DNA of 64,000 nucleotides. Source: Deltaproteobacteria bacterium. GTDB lineage: Bacteria > Desulfobacterota > Desulfomonilia > UBA1062. The translations under genes were made by a program, and so were the position numbers. The notes under the pieces were generated by a model. It saw only the letters and a program-made list of their open reading frames with translations, did not search any database and was not told the origin of the DNA. This document shows positions 6,526-15,488 of this stretch, piece after piece (position 1 is the stretch's first letter; every line of letters starts with the position of its first letter). The stretch spans positions 1 to 64,000 of the forward strand of contig JAHDQN010000026.1 of NCBI GenBank assembly GCA_018433775.1, read 5' to 3'.

Positions 6526-7665
6526 TCAGATCTCTATCCTGCCTTCCTTGAGCGTCCTGGTGGGCCTGAAGGTCTCGATGCCGAACTTGTCGGCGAGCTC
6601 GGTGCACTTCGCGACCAGGGTGGGGTAGCCGATGCTCTTGGCAAGTGTGAAGGGTCCGATGCCGCCGCCCCCGTTGGCGATCGCGGTGTCGATGTCCTTC
6701 GGGTCGGTCACCACCCCTTCTTCCAGGAGCTTGGTTGCCTCGTTCGCCTGCAGCGCGATCATGTGCGTGGGGTCGTACTCGGTGGTGGGGCTGGACGTAT
6801 CGATTGCGGGCCTTCCGGCCGACCAGTCGTAGATCCCCTTGCCCGTCTTCTTGCCCAGTCTGCCTTGGTCCACCAGGTTCTTCAGGGCCTGTCTCGGTGT
6901 ATAGTCGGGGGAGAGGGTCTTGGCATAGTAGCCCTGCGTGTGCAGCACGATGTCCATGCCCACGTAATCCAGCAGCTCGAACGGGGTCATGGGCATCACC
7001 GGCTTGAAGGCCGCGTCGAAGTCCTTGGGGCTGGGCGATCCCTTGTCGAGGATGAGCTGCAGGAGCAGGGCCGTCGGGGCATTGACCCGATTGTAGATGA
7101 AGCCCGGCGAGTCCTTCTGCACGATCACCGGCACCTTGTTCATCTTTTTCGCCGTCTCGTAGGTAGTCTTTATCGCCTCGGGCGAGGACTTCTCCGTGGA
7201 GATCACCTCCACCAGCTTGAGCAGCACGGCCGGGTTGAAGAAGTGCATGCCCACCACCTTCTCGGGCCTCCCGGTCGCTTCGGCGATGGCGGTGATGCTC
7301 ATGGACGAGGTGTTGCTGGCAAGCACGGTGTGCTTCGGCGCAAGCGCGTCCAGGTCGGCAAAGAGCCTTTTCTTGATGTCCAGGTCCTCGAACACCGCCT
7401 CGATCACCAGGTCCGCGTCACTCACCGCCTCCCTGAGGCCGGTGGTGGGCTTCAGCCGGGAGAACATCTCCCTGCTCTGGTCCTCGGTGATCTTGCCCTT
7501 GCCCGCGAACTTGGCCAGGCTGTCCTTGATGGCATTCACGCCCTTGTCCACGAAGCGCTGCTCGATGTCGTGCATGGCCACCGTGAAGCCCGCCATGATC
7601 CCTGTCTGGGCAATGCCGTTGCCCATGGCGCCCGATCCGATCACTGCTATCTTCTTTACCTCCAT
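6526..7665 (-). CDS. 3-hydroxyacyl-CoA dehydrogenase
   Basis: A 379-residue NAD-dependent 3-hydroxyacyl-CoA dehydrogenase acting in beta-oxidation or the reverse. The Rossmann motif IGSGAMGNGIAQ is at residues 9-20; the catalytic region includes ASNTSSMSIT and GMHFFNPA with the active-site His. The protein is longer than the usual 280-residue form because it carries two C-terminal 3HCDH domains, one around MPMTPFELLDYVGMD and a second around GGGGIGPFTLAKSIGYP. The start is preceded by GGAGGAGGTG. It follows an enoyl-CoA hydratase gene by 24 bases, so two consecutive steps of fatty acyl-CoA oxidation are encoded together. Confidence 0.93.
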   Translation of the reverse strand: MEVKKIAVIGSGAMGNGIAQTGIMAGFTVAMHDIEQRFVDKGVNAIKDSLAKFAGKGKITEDQSREMFSRLKPTTGLREAVSDADLVIEAVFEDLDIKKRLFADLDALAPKHTVLASNTSSMSITAIAEATGRPEKVVGMHFFNPAVLLKLVEVISTEKSSPEAIKTTYETAKKMNKVPVIVQKDSPGFIYNRVNAPTALLLQLILDKGSPSPKDFDAAFKPVMPMTPFELLDYVGMDIVLHTQGYYAKTLSPDYTPRQALKNLVDQGRLGKKTGKGIYDWSAGRPAIDTSSPTTEYDPTHMIALQANEATKLLEEGVVTDPKDIDTAIANGGGGIGPFTLAKSIGYPTLVAKCTELADKFGIETFRPTRTLKEGRIEI

Positions 7666-7689
7666 GGTATCACCTCCTCCTCATTCATC

Positions 7690-8460
7690 TCACTCGCCCT
7701 TGAACTCGGGCTTTCTTTTCTCCAGAAATGCGGTGAAGCCCTCGACGGCGTCTTTCGAAGTCGCGCAGATATTGCTCTGCTCGGTCTCCATCTTGAGCCC
7801 CTCGTCCATGCCCCGGTCCAGATGTGCCTGGACGGAACGGATAACGGCCCGGACCGCGAGGGGTGCTTTCTCGGACAGCTCGGCTGCCGTCTCCATGACC
7901 CTGGGCATGAGCTGATCGGGCGGGTACACCCCGTCCACCAGGCCGATGGCGAGGGCCTCTCCCGGGTTCAGGCGTTTGCTGAAGAGCATGAGCTCCAGGG
8001 CTCTCGACCTGCCGAGCAGCCGGGTCAGCCGCTGGGTGCCTCCCCAGCCCGGAATGATGCCCAGGTTCAGCTCGGGGCAGCCCATCCTGGCTTTGTCGCT
8101 GGCCGCCATGTACCGGAAATGACACGCCAGGGCCAGCTCGCAGCCCCCGCCCAGGGCGTGGCCGTTGATGGCCGCGATAACGGGCTTCTCGAACCGGTCG
8201 ACCCTGGTCCACAGGGCCCGGCCCACCGCGCCCACGTCCGGGTGGCTCACCGCATCGGCCACGTCCATGCCCGCGCAGAACGACTTCTCGCCGCTGCCCG
8301 TAATGACCAGCACCCGCACCTCGCTGTCCGAGGCAGTCTCGTCGAGCGCACGGTCGATTTCGCCCAGCATGGCATAGCTTACCGCATTGTTCGCCGGACG
8401 GTTCAGGGTCAGCACCGCAACCTTTCCTCTTTTCTCCAATAACAGGGTTTCATAGGCCAT
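7690..8460 (-). CDS. Enoyl-CoA hydratase/isomerase (crotonase family)
   Basis: A 256-residue crotonase-fold enzyme that hydrates 2-enoyl-CoA. The oxyanion-hole and catalytic region reads NGHALGGGCELALAC, with the first catalytic Glu in GCELA, followed by MGCPELNLGIIPGWGG with the second Glu, so both acid residues are present. I chose the ATG at 8460 because GGAGGA precedes it; the longer in-frame start has no ribosome site. It is the first gene of a two-gene operon with the downstream 3-hydroxyacyl-CoA dehydrogenase. A sigma70-type promoter and repeats lie 60-90 bases upstream. Confidence 0.93.
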   Translation of the reverse strand: MAYETLLLEKRGKVAVLTLNRPANNAVSYAMLGEIDRALDETASDSEVRVLVITGSGEKSFCAGMDVADAVSHPDVGAVGRALWTRVDRFEKPVIAAINGHALGGGCELALACHFRYMAASDKARMGCPELNLGIIPGWGGTQRLTRLLGRSRALELMLFSKRLNPGEALAIGLVDGVYPPDQLMPRVMETAAELSEKAPLAVRAVIRSVQAHLDRGMDEGLKMETEQSNICATSKDAVEGFTAFLEKRKPEFKGE

Positions 8461-8522
8461 ACAGAGTCCTCCTTCCATGAGAAAAACCAGGATCATATAA
8501 CTCATGTTATTTGAATGATTCG

Positions 8523-8551
8523 AATATACGTGTTTCCTGATCGGGAATCAA
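8523..8551 (-). promoter_or_regulatory. Sigma70-type promoter of the beta-oxidation pair
   Basis: On the minus strand TTGATT, exactly 17 bases, TATATT. Just downstream are a tandem 9-base repeat (ATTCGAATC then ATTCAAATA) and the inverted repeat TAAC-ATGA-GTTA, a likely operator for an acyl-CoA-responsive regulator; the regulator is unknown. Confidence 0.5.
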
Positions 8552-8569
8552 CGGGTAATTTTCATGATC

Positions 8570-9352
8570 TCACAATGATTCGGGATTTTTCAGGTTTTTC
8601 AGGGAGAAAAAATCATCGTCAACTTCCACGCCGAACCGGATCGCCTCGTAGGTGATCTCGGTGAATGCCCCGTCGTTTCCTGAGGGTGTGATGCGGATCG
8701 TCGAGGGCAGCATTCGGGTGCCCAGCTTCCGGATATCCGAATAGGTCATGGTCCGTACGAGGTCTGCCTTGTCCCCATAGAATTCGATCCTGAGCGGGAT
8801 CAGGTCCGATTGGCGCACCGTTGCGATTACCTTGCTCCATATCACCTGTGCAGCCGGTTCGGGCGTGAATGTGATCTCGATCACTCCGGTTCTTTCCGGG
8901 GTGCCCGAGAAGGTGATTTCAGCAAGATAATCCTCGGAGAGCATGTCTCCCCTGACAACGTCGCCGTTGGTGAGATGGCTGCCCATCCACGGCGCTCCCG
9001 CCATGGATGGCGGGAGCTTGATGACCCGGTCGACATCGGGCAGATAGCTCCAGATGCTGTTCCCCAGTTTTACGGTCGAGAGCCCCCGCTGCCCTGCCGG
9101 TTCCAGTGCCCTCACCAGGGTGTATTTTCTCCCCTTGCTCCAGGCTTCGACCAATGTCTCCCGTGTGGAAAGGCCGGTGAATACCTTGAGTTTCATGACC
9201 GCATGGCTGGAACTTCCCCGGTAAAGATCATCGATGCGGCTGGCAATCTCTTGCGGAGACGCATCCTGGGCGGTCAGGGCCTCCCCGAGGGGAAGGAAGG
9301 ATATGGAAAAGAAAATGAGCAGCAGGCGGAGAGCGTACCCCGGCCTTGTCAT
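8570..9352 (-). CDS. LolA-like outer membrane lipoprotein-sorting protein
   Basis: A 260-residue exported protein. The N-terminus after the chosen ATG (RPGYALRLLLIFFSISFLPLGEALTA) is a signal peptide. The mature part has the half-barrel pattern of the LolA/LolB-like family of outer membrane lipoprotein-sorting proteins, with typical segments such as SIWSYLPDVDRVIKLP, MGSHLTNGDVV and the C-terminal EVDDDFFSLKNL. I chose the start at 9352 because GGAGGTG is correctly spaced upstream. These proteins often accompany RND/MMPL exporters; here none is adjacent, though one lies at 55923-58256. The substrate is unknown. Confidence 0.8.
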   Translation of the reverse strand: MTRPGYALRLLLIFFSISFLPLGEALTAQDASPQEIASRIDDLYRGSSSHAVMKLKVFTGLSTRETLVEAWSKGRKYTLVRALEPAGQRGLSTVKLGNSIWSYLPDVDRVIKLPPSMAGAPWMGSHLTNGDVVRGDMLSEDYLAEITFSGTPERTGVIEITFTPEPAAQVIWSKVIATVRQSDLIPLRIEFYGDKADLVRTMTYSDIRKLGTRMLPSTIRITPSGNDGAFTEITYEAIRFGVEVDDDFFSLKNLKNPESL

Positions 9353-9836
9353 GACACCACCTCCGTGCTTCACGATCAAAAAATTCGGGCGCTGTTCTGT
9401 ATGCAGGGAAGGGACCACTGCATCCCGCTACTGCCGCCCGGTCTCGCTCAAGGCGGACCGGAAGATGTTCCCGATTGTGTGTCGTCGCCGTCTTTGGGAC
9501 CGAACGCACATCCTTAAAAGACAGAGCCCGAGTGTAAAAAAGAAACTATTCCCAAGAAATATAATAGACAGGAAAGGCTTCATGACAAGCTGGGCGCGAG
9601 CAGCCGCAGAGCCGGGTACGTTCCGGTGGAGGCGGAAAACCCCGCTCCCGTGCCGGGCGTGTGGTGAAAGGCGGCCCGTGAAATCGGCGGGAACAAGTCG
9701 CTCATCTCCGTATCGGGCGCAGCGGTGCGGCGAAGGGGCGGGCAGGCCGGACCGTTGTCGCCTCATCCGCAGCAGGGCGCGGCGCCGATGTCCGGCTAAG
9801 CGCTGGAAAGGCCTGCGTGGGCGAAAGGAGGGGGCG
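9353..9836. other. Intergenic, nothing recognised
   Basis: About 480 bases between the aspartokinase end and the LolA-like start. Open frames here lack ribosome sites and resemble nothing; only a short AT-rich patch near 9540-9570 stands out, possibly promoter sequence for the LolA-like gene. Confidence 0.5.
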
Positions 9837-11195
9837 TCATTTCAGGAGCGATCGGTAAAGCGCCATGAGCCCGGGATCTGCGTGCTTCTGGAAGATGCCG
9901 AAATGGAAGCTCAACTGAGAAGGGCCCTGGTCAACGATCTCGATGTTGATATTCTCCTGGTAGAGCGCGGCCGAGGCCCTGGCGAGAACCCCGGGTGTGT
10001 CCCTCATGCCGATACCCACGGGCGAGAGCAGGCACAGATCGTAGCGGATATCCAGAAAGTCCGGAGAAAGGCTCCTGGCGATGGTCTCCTTGAGATCGTC
10101 CGCCTTGTCCATGAGATCGTGCTGGTCAACGATCACCGCGATGTCGTCCTTGTCGGAAGGGTAGTGGTGCGTATTGATGCCGAAGTCTTTGAAGATATCG
10201 AGCAGTTCCTTGGTGAAGCCGATGGTCTCGCCGATCATGTCCTTTTCGATATAGACATAGGCTATGCCGTCCATACGGGCAATGCCCACCGCTGTCTCGC
10301 CCGGGGTACGCGAGCTCACGATTCTGGTGCCCGGGGCAGTGGGGTTGTTGGTGTTGCGGATGTTGATGGGGATGTTCTTGTTCTTGCAGCTCACCATGGC
10401 GTCGAAATGGAAGACATTGAATCCCCGCGACGAAAGCAGCCTGATCTCCTTGTAGGTCAGCTCCGGGATCACGGAGGCCTCGGGGATGATCCGGGGATCG
10501 ACCTGGTAGACCCCGTCGGTGTCGGTCCAGTTTTCATAGCACGAGGCGTCCACGGCGTAGGCCACCTCGCCGCCGGTGAGATCCGACCCGCCGCGGGAAA
10601 GGACCGCGATGTCTCCCTTGAGCGTAATGCCGTAGTAGCCGGGGATGATATAGACCGGCCCGTCCTTCAGGCTCTCCCGTATCCCGGAATGGGCCGCGGG
10701 AAGCACCTTTGCGTTGCCGAACCGGTCGGAGACGAGGAAGCCCATGTCCTCGGGCAGCACGAGTTTTATGTCCATGCCCTTGCTCTGGAAGTAGCGGGCA
10801 ATGATCTTGGCGTTGTAGTGCTCGCCGCGGGATGCAAAGAAATCGATCCTCTTCTTGTTGGATATGTGCGAGGTGAGATCCGATTCGAGATCCTCCAGGA
10901 TATCGTCGCCTCTGATGCCGAGGCCGGCAACGAGGGATCTGAACTTGGCCAGCACCCGGTCGAAGCTTTCATGCGCCGTGATGCCCTTTCCCCGTGACCC
11001 GAAATGGTGCCCGTGGGTGGCGATATTGAAGAGGTGATCGGTAACCTTTTCCGGATCGCTCCCGTCCTTGCCGGGTGCCGACACGATGACGAAACGGCGG
11101 TTCTCGTCGGCAGACACGATCCGGCGGACCTTTTCGATCTGGCCGGCATTGGAAACAGAGCTCCCCCCGAACTTGCACACAATCCTCAGGCCCAT
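9837..11195 (-). CDS. lysC: Aspartokinase (aspartate kinase)
   Basis: A 452-residue monofunctional aspartate kinase, the first step to lysine, threonine and methionine. The amino-acid kinase domain starts IVCKFGGSSV and contains LPEDMGFLVSDRFGNA, LSRGGSDLTGGEVAYAV and the Asp-rich YENWTDTDGVYQVDPR. Two ACT domains follow from about residue 300 (VYIEKDMIGETIGFTKELL and LLSPVGIGMRDTPGVLARASAAL), the usual site of feedback inhibition. I chose the ATG at 11195 because a G-rich ribosome site precedes it and the longer frame is unlike the family. It stands alone, with no neighbouring lysine or threonine genes. The symbol is by function; thrA-like regulation cannot be told. Confidence 0.92.
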   Translation of the reverse strand: MGLRIVCKFGGSSVSNAGQIEKVRRIVSADENRRFVIVSAPGKDGSDPEKVTDHLFNIATHGHHFGSRGKGITAHESFDRVLAKFRSLVAGLGIRGDDILEDLESDLTSHISNKKRIDFFASRGEHYNAKIIARYFQSKGMDIKLVLPEDMGFLVSDRFGNAKVLPAAHSGIRESLKDGPVYIIPGYYGITLKGDIAVLSRGGSDLTGGEVAYAVDASCYENWTDTDGVYQVDPRIIPEASVIPELTYKEIRLLSSRGFNVFHFDAMVSCKNKNIPINIRNTNNPTAPGTRIVSSRTPGETAVGIARMDGIAYVYIEKDMIGETIGFTKELLDIFKDFGINTHHYPSDKDDIAVIVDQHDLMDKADDLKETIARSLSPDFLDIRYDLCLLSPVGIGMRDTPGVLARASAALYQENINIEIVDQGPSQLSFHFGIFQKHADPGLMALYRSLLK

Positions 11196-11679
11196 GAATT
11201 TCGCCCCCCTTTCATGCTGAAGGTCTTCCCTGTCTAATGAAGCCCAGGCTTTCCAGCACACTCTTCTATCCCAACTTCCCGCCCAGGGAAAGAGGCAATC
11301 AGGGGATAGGATTGCCGTATGAATCCTTCTTCTTGAGAGCCCGCTTCCTGGATCACTTTGAAGGCGGGGGAACATTCACTTTCACTATTACGGTTTGAAG
11401 CAGGGTTGAAGGGCTTGCCCTTCAAAGTTTCATGCCATTGATTGACAAAGGCAATGTGTCTGTCAGTCCGGGGTCTCTTGAGGCGGGGTGGTAAAGCGGG
11501 AATGCTCCCGGCCTTTCCGGCTGTGAACGCGCGTCGGGAAGATGCCTGATCGAAAAACCGTGAAATCGCATCCTCATCCATGGGGCCGGCAAGGTTGCAT
11601 TGGCTGCTCCGGGGATATAATATAGCCGGGTGTCGGAAACACAGGAACCTTAAGAAATGCATGTTCGGGGGATGTGAAT
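11196..11679. other. Intergenic between aspartokinase and mscS-like genes
   Basis: About 480 bases. A 142-codon minus-strand frame spans most of it, but its composition is low-complexity for a protein and it has no ribosome site, so I do not call it. The right end holds a candidate promoter for the channel gene. Confidence 0.5.
11595..11623 (+). promoter_or_regulatory. Candidate promoter of the MscS-type channel gene
   Basis: TTGCAT, 17 bases, TAATAT, about 60 bases upstream of the start codon; a shifted TATAAT with a 15-base spacer is also present. Confidence 0.35.
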
Positions 11680-12615
11680 ATGTTTGATCAGGTCATGAAC
11701 TTTATCGGTGCGGTGAGCTGGAACGGGCTGGGTCTTCGCGCATTCCGTATCGTGCTCGTGCTCGTCTTAGCCCTGGTGGTCTCCAGGGTGCTGGATCGGC
11801 TCATGAATATTCTCAGGCAGAGGCTCGTCAGCGCCGGTTTGTCCAAGGGGGATACGGCCACCGAGACCGCAAAGCGCACCGACACCATCATCAGGCTTCT
11901 CAGGCAGGCCTCGTACATTATTCTGTGGCTCATGGTGGCGCTGGTTCTGCTCAGGGAGGTGGGAGTGGAGATTGCACCCATCCTCGCCGGCGCGGGCATC
12001 GTGGGTCTGGCCGTGGGCTTCGGAGCCCAGAACCTGGTGAGGGACGTGATATCAGGCTTCTTCTTCATCCTGGAGGATCAGATCCGGGTGGGTGATGTGG
12101 CGGTGGTCAACGGCACCGGGGGGCTGGTGGAGGAGATAAACTTCCGGACCATCATCCTGCGCGACATCTCCGGGGTGGTGCACATTTTCCCCAACGGGAC
12201 CGTGACCACGCTTAGCAACATGACCAAGGACTGGTCGGCCTACCTGTTCGATCTCGGCGTAGCCTACAAGGAGGACACGGACAGGGTGGTGCGGGTCATC
12301 GAGCAGGTCGGGAGCGAGATGGTCCAGGACCCGAAGTTCGGCCCCCTCATGCTCGAAGCCCCGGAGATCTTCGGGGTAAACCAGTTCGCGGACTCTGCGG
12401 TGGTGATCCGGGGGCGCATCAAGACCAGGCCGATCCAACAGTGGGCCGTGGGCCGCGAGTTCAACCGCAGGATCAAGTATGCCTTCGATGCCGCAGGGAT
12501 TGAGATTCCCTTCCCCCACCGGACGGTCTACTTCGGCGACGCGAGCAAGCCCTTTGACGTGAGGATCGCAGAGGCGAATCAGAAGGCTGCCGTCAAGCAG
12601 GGCCTGAAGGAGTAG
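11680..12615 (+). CDS. MscS-family mechanosensitive ion channel
   Basis: A 311-residue small-conductance mechanosensitive channel of the inner membrane. Three hydrophobic helices are visible at roughly residues 22-42, 72-92 and 100-122. The last is the Gly/Ala-rich pore helix GAGIVGLAVGFGAQNLVRD, the family signature. The beta domain follows (FFFILEDQIRVGDVAVVNGTGG and HIFPNGTVTTLSN) and then the cytoplasmic vestibule domain ending with FPHRTVYFG. The ATG at 11680 has GGGGGA upstream; an in-frame GTG six bases earlier is also possible. It releases solutes on hypo-osmotic shock. No neighbour shares its function. Confidence 0.93.
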   Translation: MFDQVMNFIGAVSWNGLGLRAFRIVLVLVLALVVSRVLDRLMNILRQRLVSAGLSKGDTATETAKRTDTIIRLLRQASYIILWLMVALVLLREVGVEIAPILAGAGIVGLAVGFGAQNLVRDVISGFFFILEDQIRVGDVAVVNGTGGLVEEINFRTIILRDISGVVHIFPNGTVTTLSNMTKDWSAYLFDLGVAYKEDTDRVVRVIEQVGSEMVQDPKFGPLMLEAPEIFGVNQFADSAVVIRGRIKTRPIQQWAVGREFNRRIKYAFDAAGIEIPFPHRTVYFGDASKPFDVRIAEANQKAAVKQGLKE

Positions 12616-12760
12616 GAAAGGGCGTAAGTCATGGTGCGCGGAGCCGCCCGTTTTCCTCGACCATGACATTCTCCCGGGATCGGGTATCGAGGGCTTATCA
12701 CGGGGGCGCTTGCCCGAACGCACGGCCTCTGGAAGATTCCGAAAGAGGGGAAAATCTGCT

Positions 12761-12796
12761 GCGCACCCCTTTAAGCGCAGACTCAAAAGGGTGCGC
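12761..12796. terminator. Bidirectional terminator-like hairpin
   Basis: GCGCACCC and GGGTGCGC form an eight-base stem around 20 bases, flanked inside by CTTT and AAAA, between two convergent genes. Confidence 0.5.
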
Positions 12797-12873
12797 CTAT
12801 AGTCGTTCAATCACAGGCCTTCTGAGTGAAAGCACGGCCTGCTCTCATCAGTCCGGCACTGTTCATGATCCCC

Positions 12874-13869
12874 TCAGATCGCCTTTGCGATCTGGAGAAT
12901 CTGGAGCGGCAGATCGATGCCGAGCTTCTTGGCCGCATCCAGGTCTACGATGATGGTCAGGTTCTCCTGACGGATGATGGGAATGTCCTCGGGCTTGAGC
13001 TTGTCGTTCAGGATCCGTGCAGCCTGATCCGAGGTCAGATCACCGATGACGCGGAATTCCGGGGCGATGTACAGGAGGGACCCCTTGATCTCCCCGGTTA
13101 TGGACGAAACACAGGGGATCTTGCTCTCATGAGACATCTTGCCCAGGTCGATGGCCTCCCTGAAGTTTCTCAAACCATAATACTTATCGATCGGGATGAA
13201 GAAGGCGTCGATCTTCTGCGCGATCATCTCCTCGATTGCCGGGACAATGGAATCTCCCATGCCCACCTGCTTCGATATCACCTGGACGCCCAGCTGAGGG
13301 GCCTTGGCCGCTGTTTCTTCGGTATAGGCGACGGCATTCTCGTCATCGCTGTGGATGATGCCGATTTTCTTCATGCTCGGCAGTGCCAGCTGGGAGATGC
13401 GGATCACGTCGAGGGGATCCATGTAGATAGTCACTCCCGTCAGTCCCTTGCCGGGTTTGGTTTTCGAGGGGCAGCCCACCAGCTCTGGTATGGCTACTCC
13501 GGTGAACACCAGGGGAATGCCTGCCTTGAGGAACCTGTCCTTCGCATACTTGGTGGCCGGGGTTCCTACCGTAATGACCACATCGGGCTTGCGTGAGACG
13601 ATGTCCCCGGCAGCCCCCTTGATCTTTATGAGGATCTTGACCTTCTCCCACAGTCCTGCCTCGGCGTCGGCATCGATGACGGTGCGTCTGACAGTGAGGT
13701 TTTTTCCCTCCACGAGCCCGTGTTTTTCAAAACCCTTGACCGTGCCCTGGTAGAGGTGGTCGAAGGCAAGCAGGTTTCCTACCTGGAGAACCTCCACCGT
13801 ATAGGCCTCCGCCCGGCACGGACCGAACATGATGAAAAGGGAAAACACACAGAAGAGCGCGCTTTTCAT
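12874..13869 (-). CDS. ABC transporter substrate-binding protein (ABC_sub_bind/DUF534 type)
   Basis: A 331-residue periplasmic binding protein of the family often linked with aromatic amino acid or purine-like ligands. The N-terminus KSALFCVFSLFIMFGPCRAEA is a signal peptide. The periplasmic-binding-protein type 1 fold is shown by the repeated alpha/beta pattern and the segments VGNLLAFDHLYQGTVKGF, PDVVITVGTPATKYAKD, GIPLVFTGVAIPEL, KKIGIIHSDDENAVAYTEE and FFIPIDKYYGL. I chose the ATG at 13869 because TTAGGAGGA precedes it. No permease or ATPase gene is adjacent, so it is an orphan; it may serve a transporter elsewhere or a sensor kinase. Confidence 0.85.
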   Translation of the reverse strand: MKSALFCVFSLFIMFGPCRAEAYTVEVLQVGNLLAFDHLYQGTVKGFEKHGLVEGKNLTVRRTVIDADAEAGLWEKVKILIKIKGAAGDIVSRKPDVVITVGTPATKYAKDRFLKAGIPLVFTGVAIPELVGCPSKTKPGKGLTGVTIYMDPLDVIRISQLALPSMKKIGIIHSDDENAVAYTEETAAKAPQLGVQVISKQVGMGDSIVPAIEEMIAQKIDAFFIPIDKYYGLRNFREAIDLGKMSHESKIPCVSSITGEIKGSLLYIAPEFRVIGDLTSDQAARILNDKLKPEDIPIIRQENLTIIVDLDAAKKLGIDLPLQILQIAKAI

Positions 13870-13983
13870 AGCTATCCTCCTAAATGTCATGAATACTCTG
13901 TTGGTCGGGATTGAGATCTTTCTATTCATCGGTAATCAGAAAAGATATCTTGAAACGCCGGGCAGGGCAGTTGTGTGGTGAAC

Positions 13984-14025
13984 GGAGCCGGCGCTGATTC
14001 GCTCTTTTTCGAAAAGGCCGGCTCC
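13984..14025 (-). terminator. Strong hairpin after the SHOCT gene
   Basis: Nine-base stem GGAGCCGGC with GCCGGCTCC enclosing 24 bases, immediately after the SHOCT protein stop. No T-run follows on the minus strand, so it may be an mRNA-end stabiliser and not a full intrinsic terminator. Confidence 0.45.
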
Positions 14026-14034
14026 GGGCTGTGA

Positions 14035-14358
14035 TCAGCTGCTCAGGTCCTTTTTCATCTCTTCGAATTCCGCCCTGGAGATTTCTCCCCGGGCATATCG
14101 TTTCTTCGCGATTTCCAGCGGGGTTTCCCTCCCGGCCTCATACGGCGAGGAAGGCCCTCTGGTGCTCCTGACGAAGAGATAGACCAGAAGCAGAATGAGG
14201 AGAAGAATGATGATCCACATGATAGCGCCTCCGAACCACGAGTTCATCATGTGCCATCCATGGTGGTCGTAATACTCCTGGGCCATGGCGGCGGTCGAGA
14301 AAGCGAGCGTGAAGAGAGAAGCGAGCCACAAGACCGTTCCGGGATATATCTTCTTCAC
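14035..14358 (-). CDS. Small SHOCT-domain membrane protein
   Basis: A 107-residue protein. It begins with a signal-like hydrophobic stretch (GTVLWLASLFTLAFSTAAMAQ), then a His/Tyr/Trp-rich patch (YYDHHGWHMMNSWFGG), a transmembrane helix (IMWIIILLLILLLVYLFV) and a C-terminal SHOCT domain (TPLEIAKKRYARGEISRAEFEEMKKDLSS). The GTG at 14358 follows AAAGGAGG, which fixes the start. SHOCT domains are short oligomerisation modules. The His-rich patch could bind metal; no function is known. It is monocistronic. Confidence 0.82.
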   Translation of the reverse strand: MKKIYPGTVLWLASLFTLAFSTAAMAQEYYDHHGWHMMNSWFGGAIMWIIILLLILLLVYLFVRSTRGPSSPYEAGRETPLEIAKKRYARGEISRAEFEEMKKDLSS

Positions 14359-14524
14359 ATGAGCCTCCTTTTTCACAATGAAATCATATACAGATTGGTA
14401 GTGCAGAGGCCTGCGAAAGTCAACAACAGCCCTTTTCCCATCGGAGCGGGATACCTCCCGTATGGTGCCGGGACCGGGGACCGGGGAGAAACAAAAGCTG
14501 AAGACGGGACGTATCGGCCCGGGG

Positions 14525-15046
14525 CTACAGGGACCCGTCGAGTATCTCGGCCACCGGTGCCTTACAGGCACGGCAGCGCTGAGCCCCCCTGAAGAGCGGC
14601 TCCCCGCAGAAAGGGCAGTGATAGCGGTCGCACTCCGAGCGTGCCCACTCCACACTGCCCTCTTGATCACCGAGCTCTGCGGCCTTTTGCCTCCAGACGG
14701 GTATCGTGCGCTTCATCACCCTGATACCTGTGGCGATGCCGAAATTTTCTATCAGGCTGCACGGCCAATCGCCGCATTGATGGCAGGAGTAGACTCCCTT
14801 GGACCTCACACAGTCACGGATGGAGCAGAGTCTGCAGACCCCGTAGAGCATCCCGGGAGGGTCGGGCTGCATGCACCCGAGACAGAGGGTTTCCTCCGGC
14901 CTGGTGCCGTACAGCCTGCCCATCACGGTTCTGAACTTCTCGTTGTTGTCGCGCGTGGCGATATACACGCCGCAGGTGCCACAGTACAAACCGCAGGGCG
15001 CCATCAACTCCCTGTTCCGAAACTCCTCTTCACTCCATCCCTTCAT
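14525..15046 (-). CDS. DUF3795 cysteine-rich protein
   Basis: A 173-residue soluble protein with about 17 cysteines. The front, MAPCGLYCGTCGVYIATRDNN, is the DUF3795 signature. Further pairs (CLGC, CRLCSIRDC, CHQCGDWPC) continue the domain, and the C-terminus adds a zinc ribbon (CPFCG, CRACKAP). The family is common in anaerobic bacteria and archaea and probably binds Zn or FeS; its role is unknown. I chose the ATG at 15046 after GGGGGA; an earlier in-frame ATG is possible. It is encoded alone. Confidence 0.8.
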   Translation of the reverse strand: MKGWSEEEFRNRELMAPCGLYCGTCGVYIATRDNNEKFRTVMGRLYGTRPEETLCLGCMQPDPPGMLYGVCRLCSIRDCVRSKGVYSCHQCGDWPCSLIENFGIATGIRVMKRTIPVWRQKAAELGDQEGSVEWARSECDRYHCPFCGEPLFRGAQRCRACKAPVAEILDGSL

Positions 15047-15488
15047 GACATCCCCCTTCTCCCGTCCTGGTGAGGTGTCTGTCATCCGGACGGGAAAGCC
15101 GGCAATCTCGCGCATATGGTTCACGAGCCGGTATGTCCATGAATATACCTGGATTCACGAAAAAATCGAGCAGAAATCGCGCCCCCCTTGAAAAAGGCAA
15201 AAAAAATAGCCAGAAGAAAATTTGGAGTTAGAGCATAGAAAAGGAAGGCTATGCCCCTTCTTCTGGCTAAAAAAAGGAGGTTTCTCTTACAGAGAGTAAT
15301 CTTTTACTAATCCATCACGAAATAATAGTGTATAGGCCGTGAGCTGAAAGGTGTGTAATCTCTTGAGGGGCCGGTGGTGTAAGACTGAGTCCTACAGGGG
15401 GGAGGATGGATGTCTGTCTGTTAAGTTAATGAAATAACAAGGCAATGATGCCGTTTGCCCATCGGAGGGAATCCGGCGCCCCACGCCC
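15047..15488. other. Intergenic region downstream of the hybrid kinase, with a structured element
   Basis: About 440 bases without a coding frame I can support. It holds the AT-rich hairpin at 15199-15275 and a shorter imperfect hairpin around 15294-15313. It could be the 3' untranslated region of the kinase mRNA or encode a small RNA on the minus strand. Confidence 0.45.
15199..15275 (-). terminator. Nested hairpin with T-run (terminator of kinase transcript or small RNA)
   Basis: Outer stem TAGCCAGAAG (15207-15216) with CTTCTGGCTA (15260-15269), inner stem GCATAG (15233-15238) with CTATGC (15249-15254). On the minus strand the structure is followed by eight T, as in an intrinsic terminator. 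A-runs flank both sides, so a plus-strand hairpin forms as well. It lies 220 bases beyond the kinase stop. Confidence 0.6.

Noticed and set aside
11234-11662. 142-codon minus-strand frame between aspartokinase and the channel gene
   Set aside because: No ribosome site, odd composition and no family resemblance; judged non-coding.
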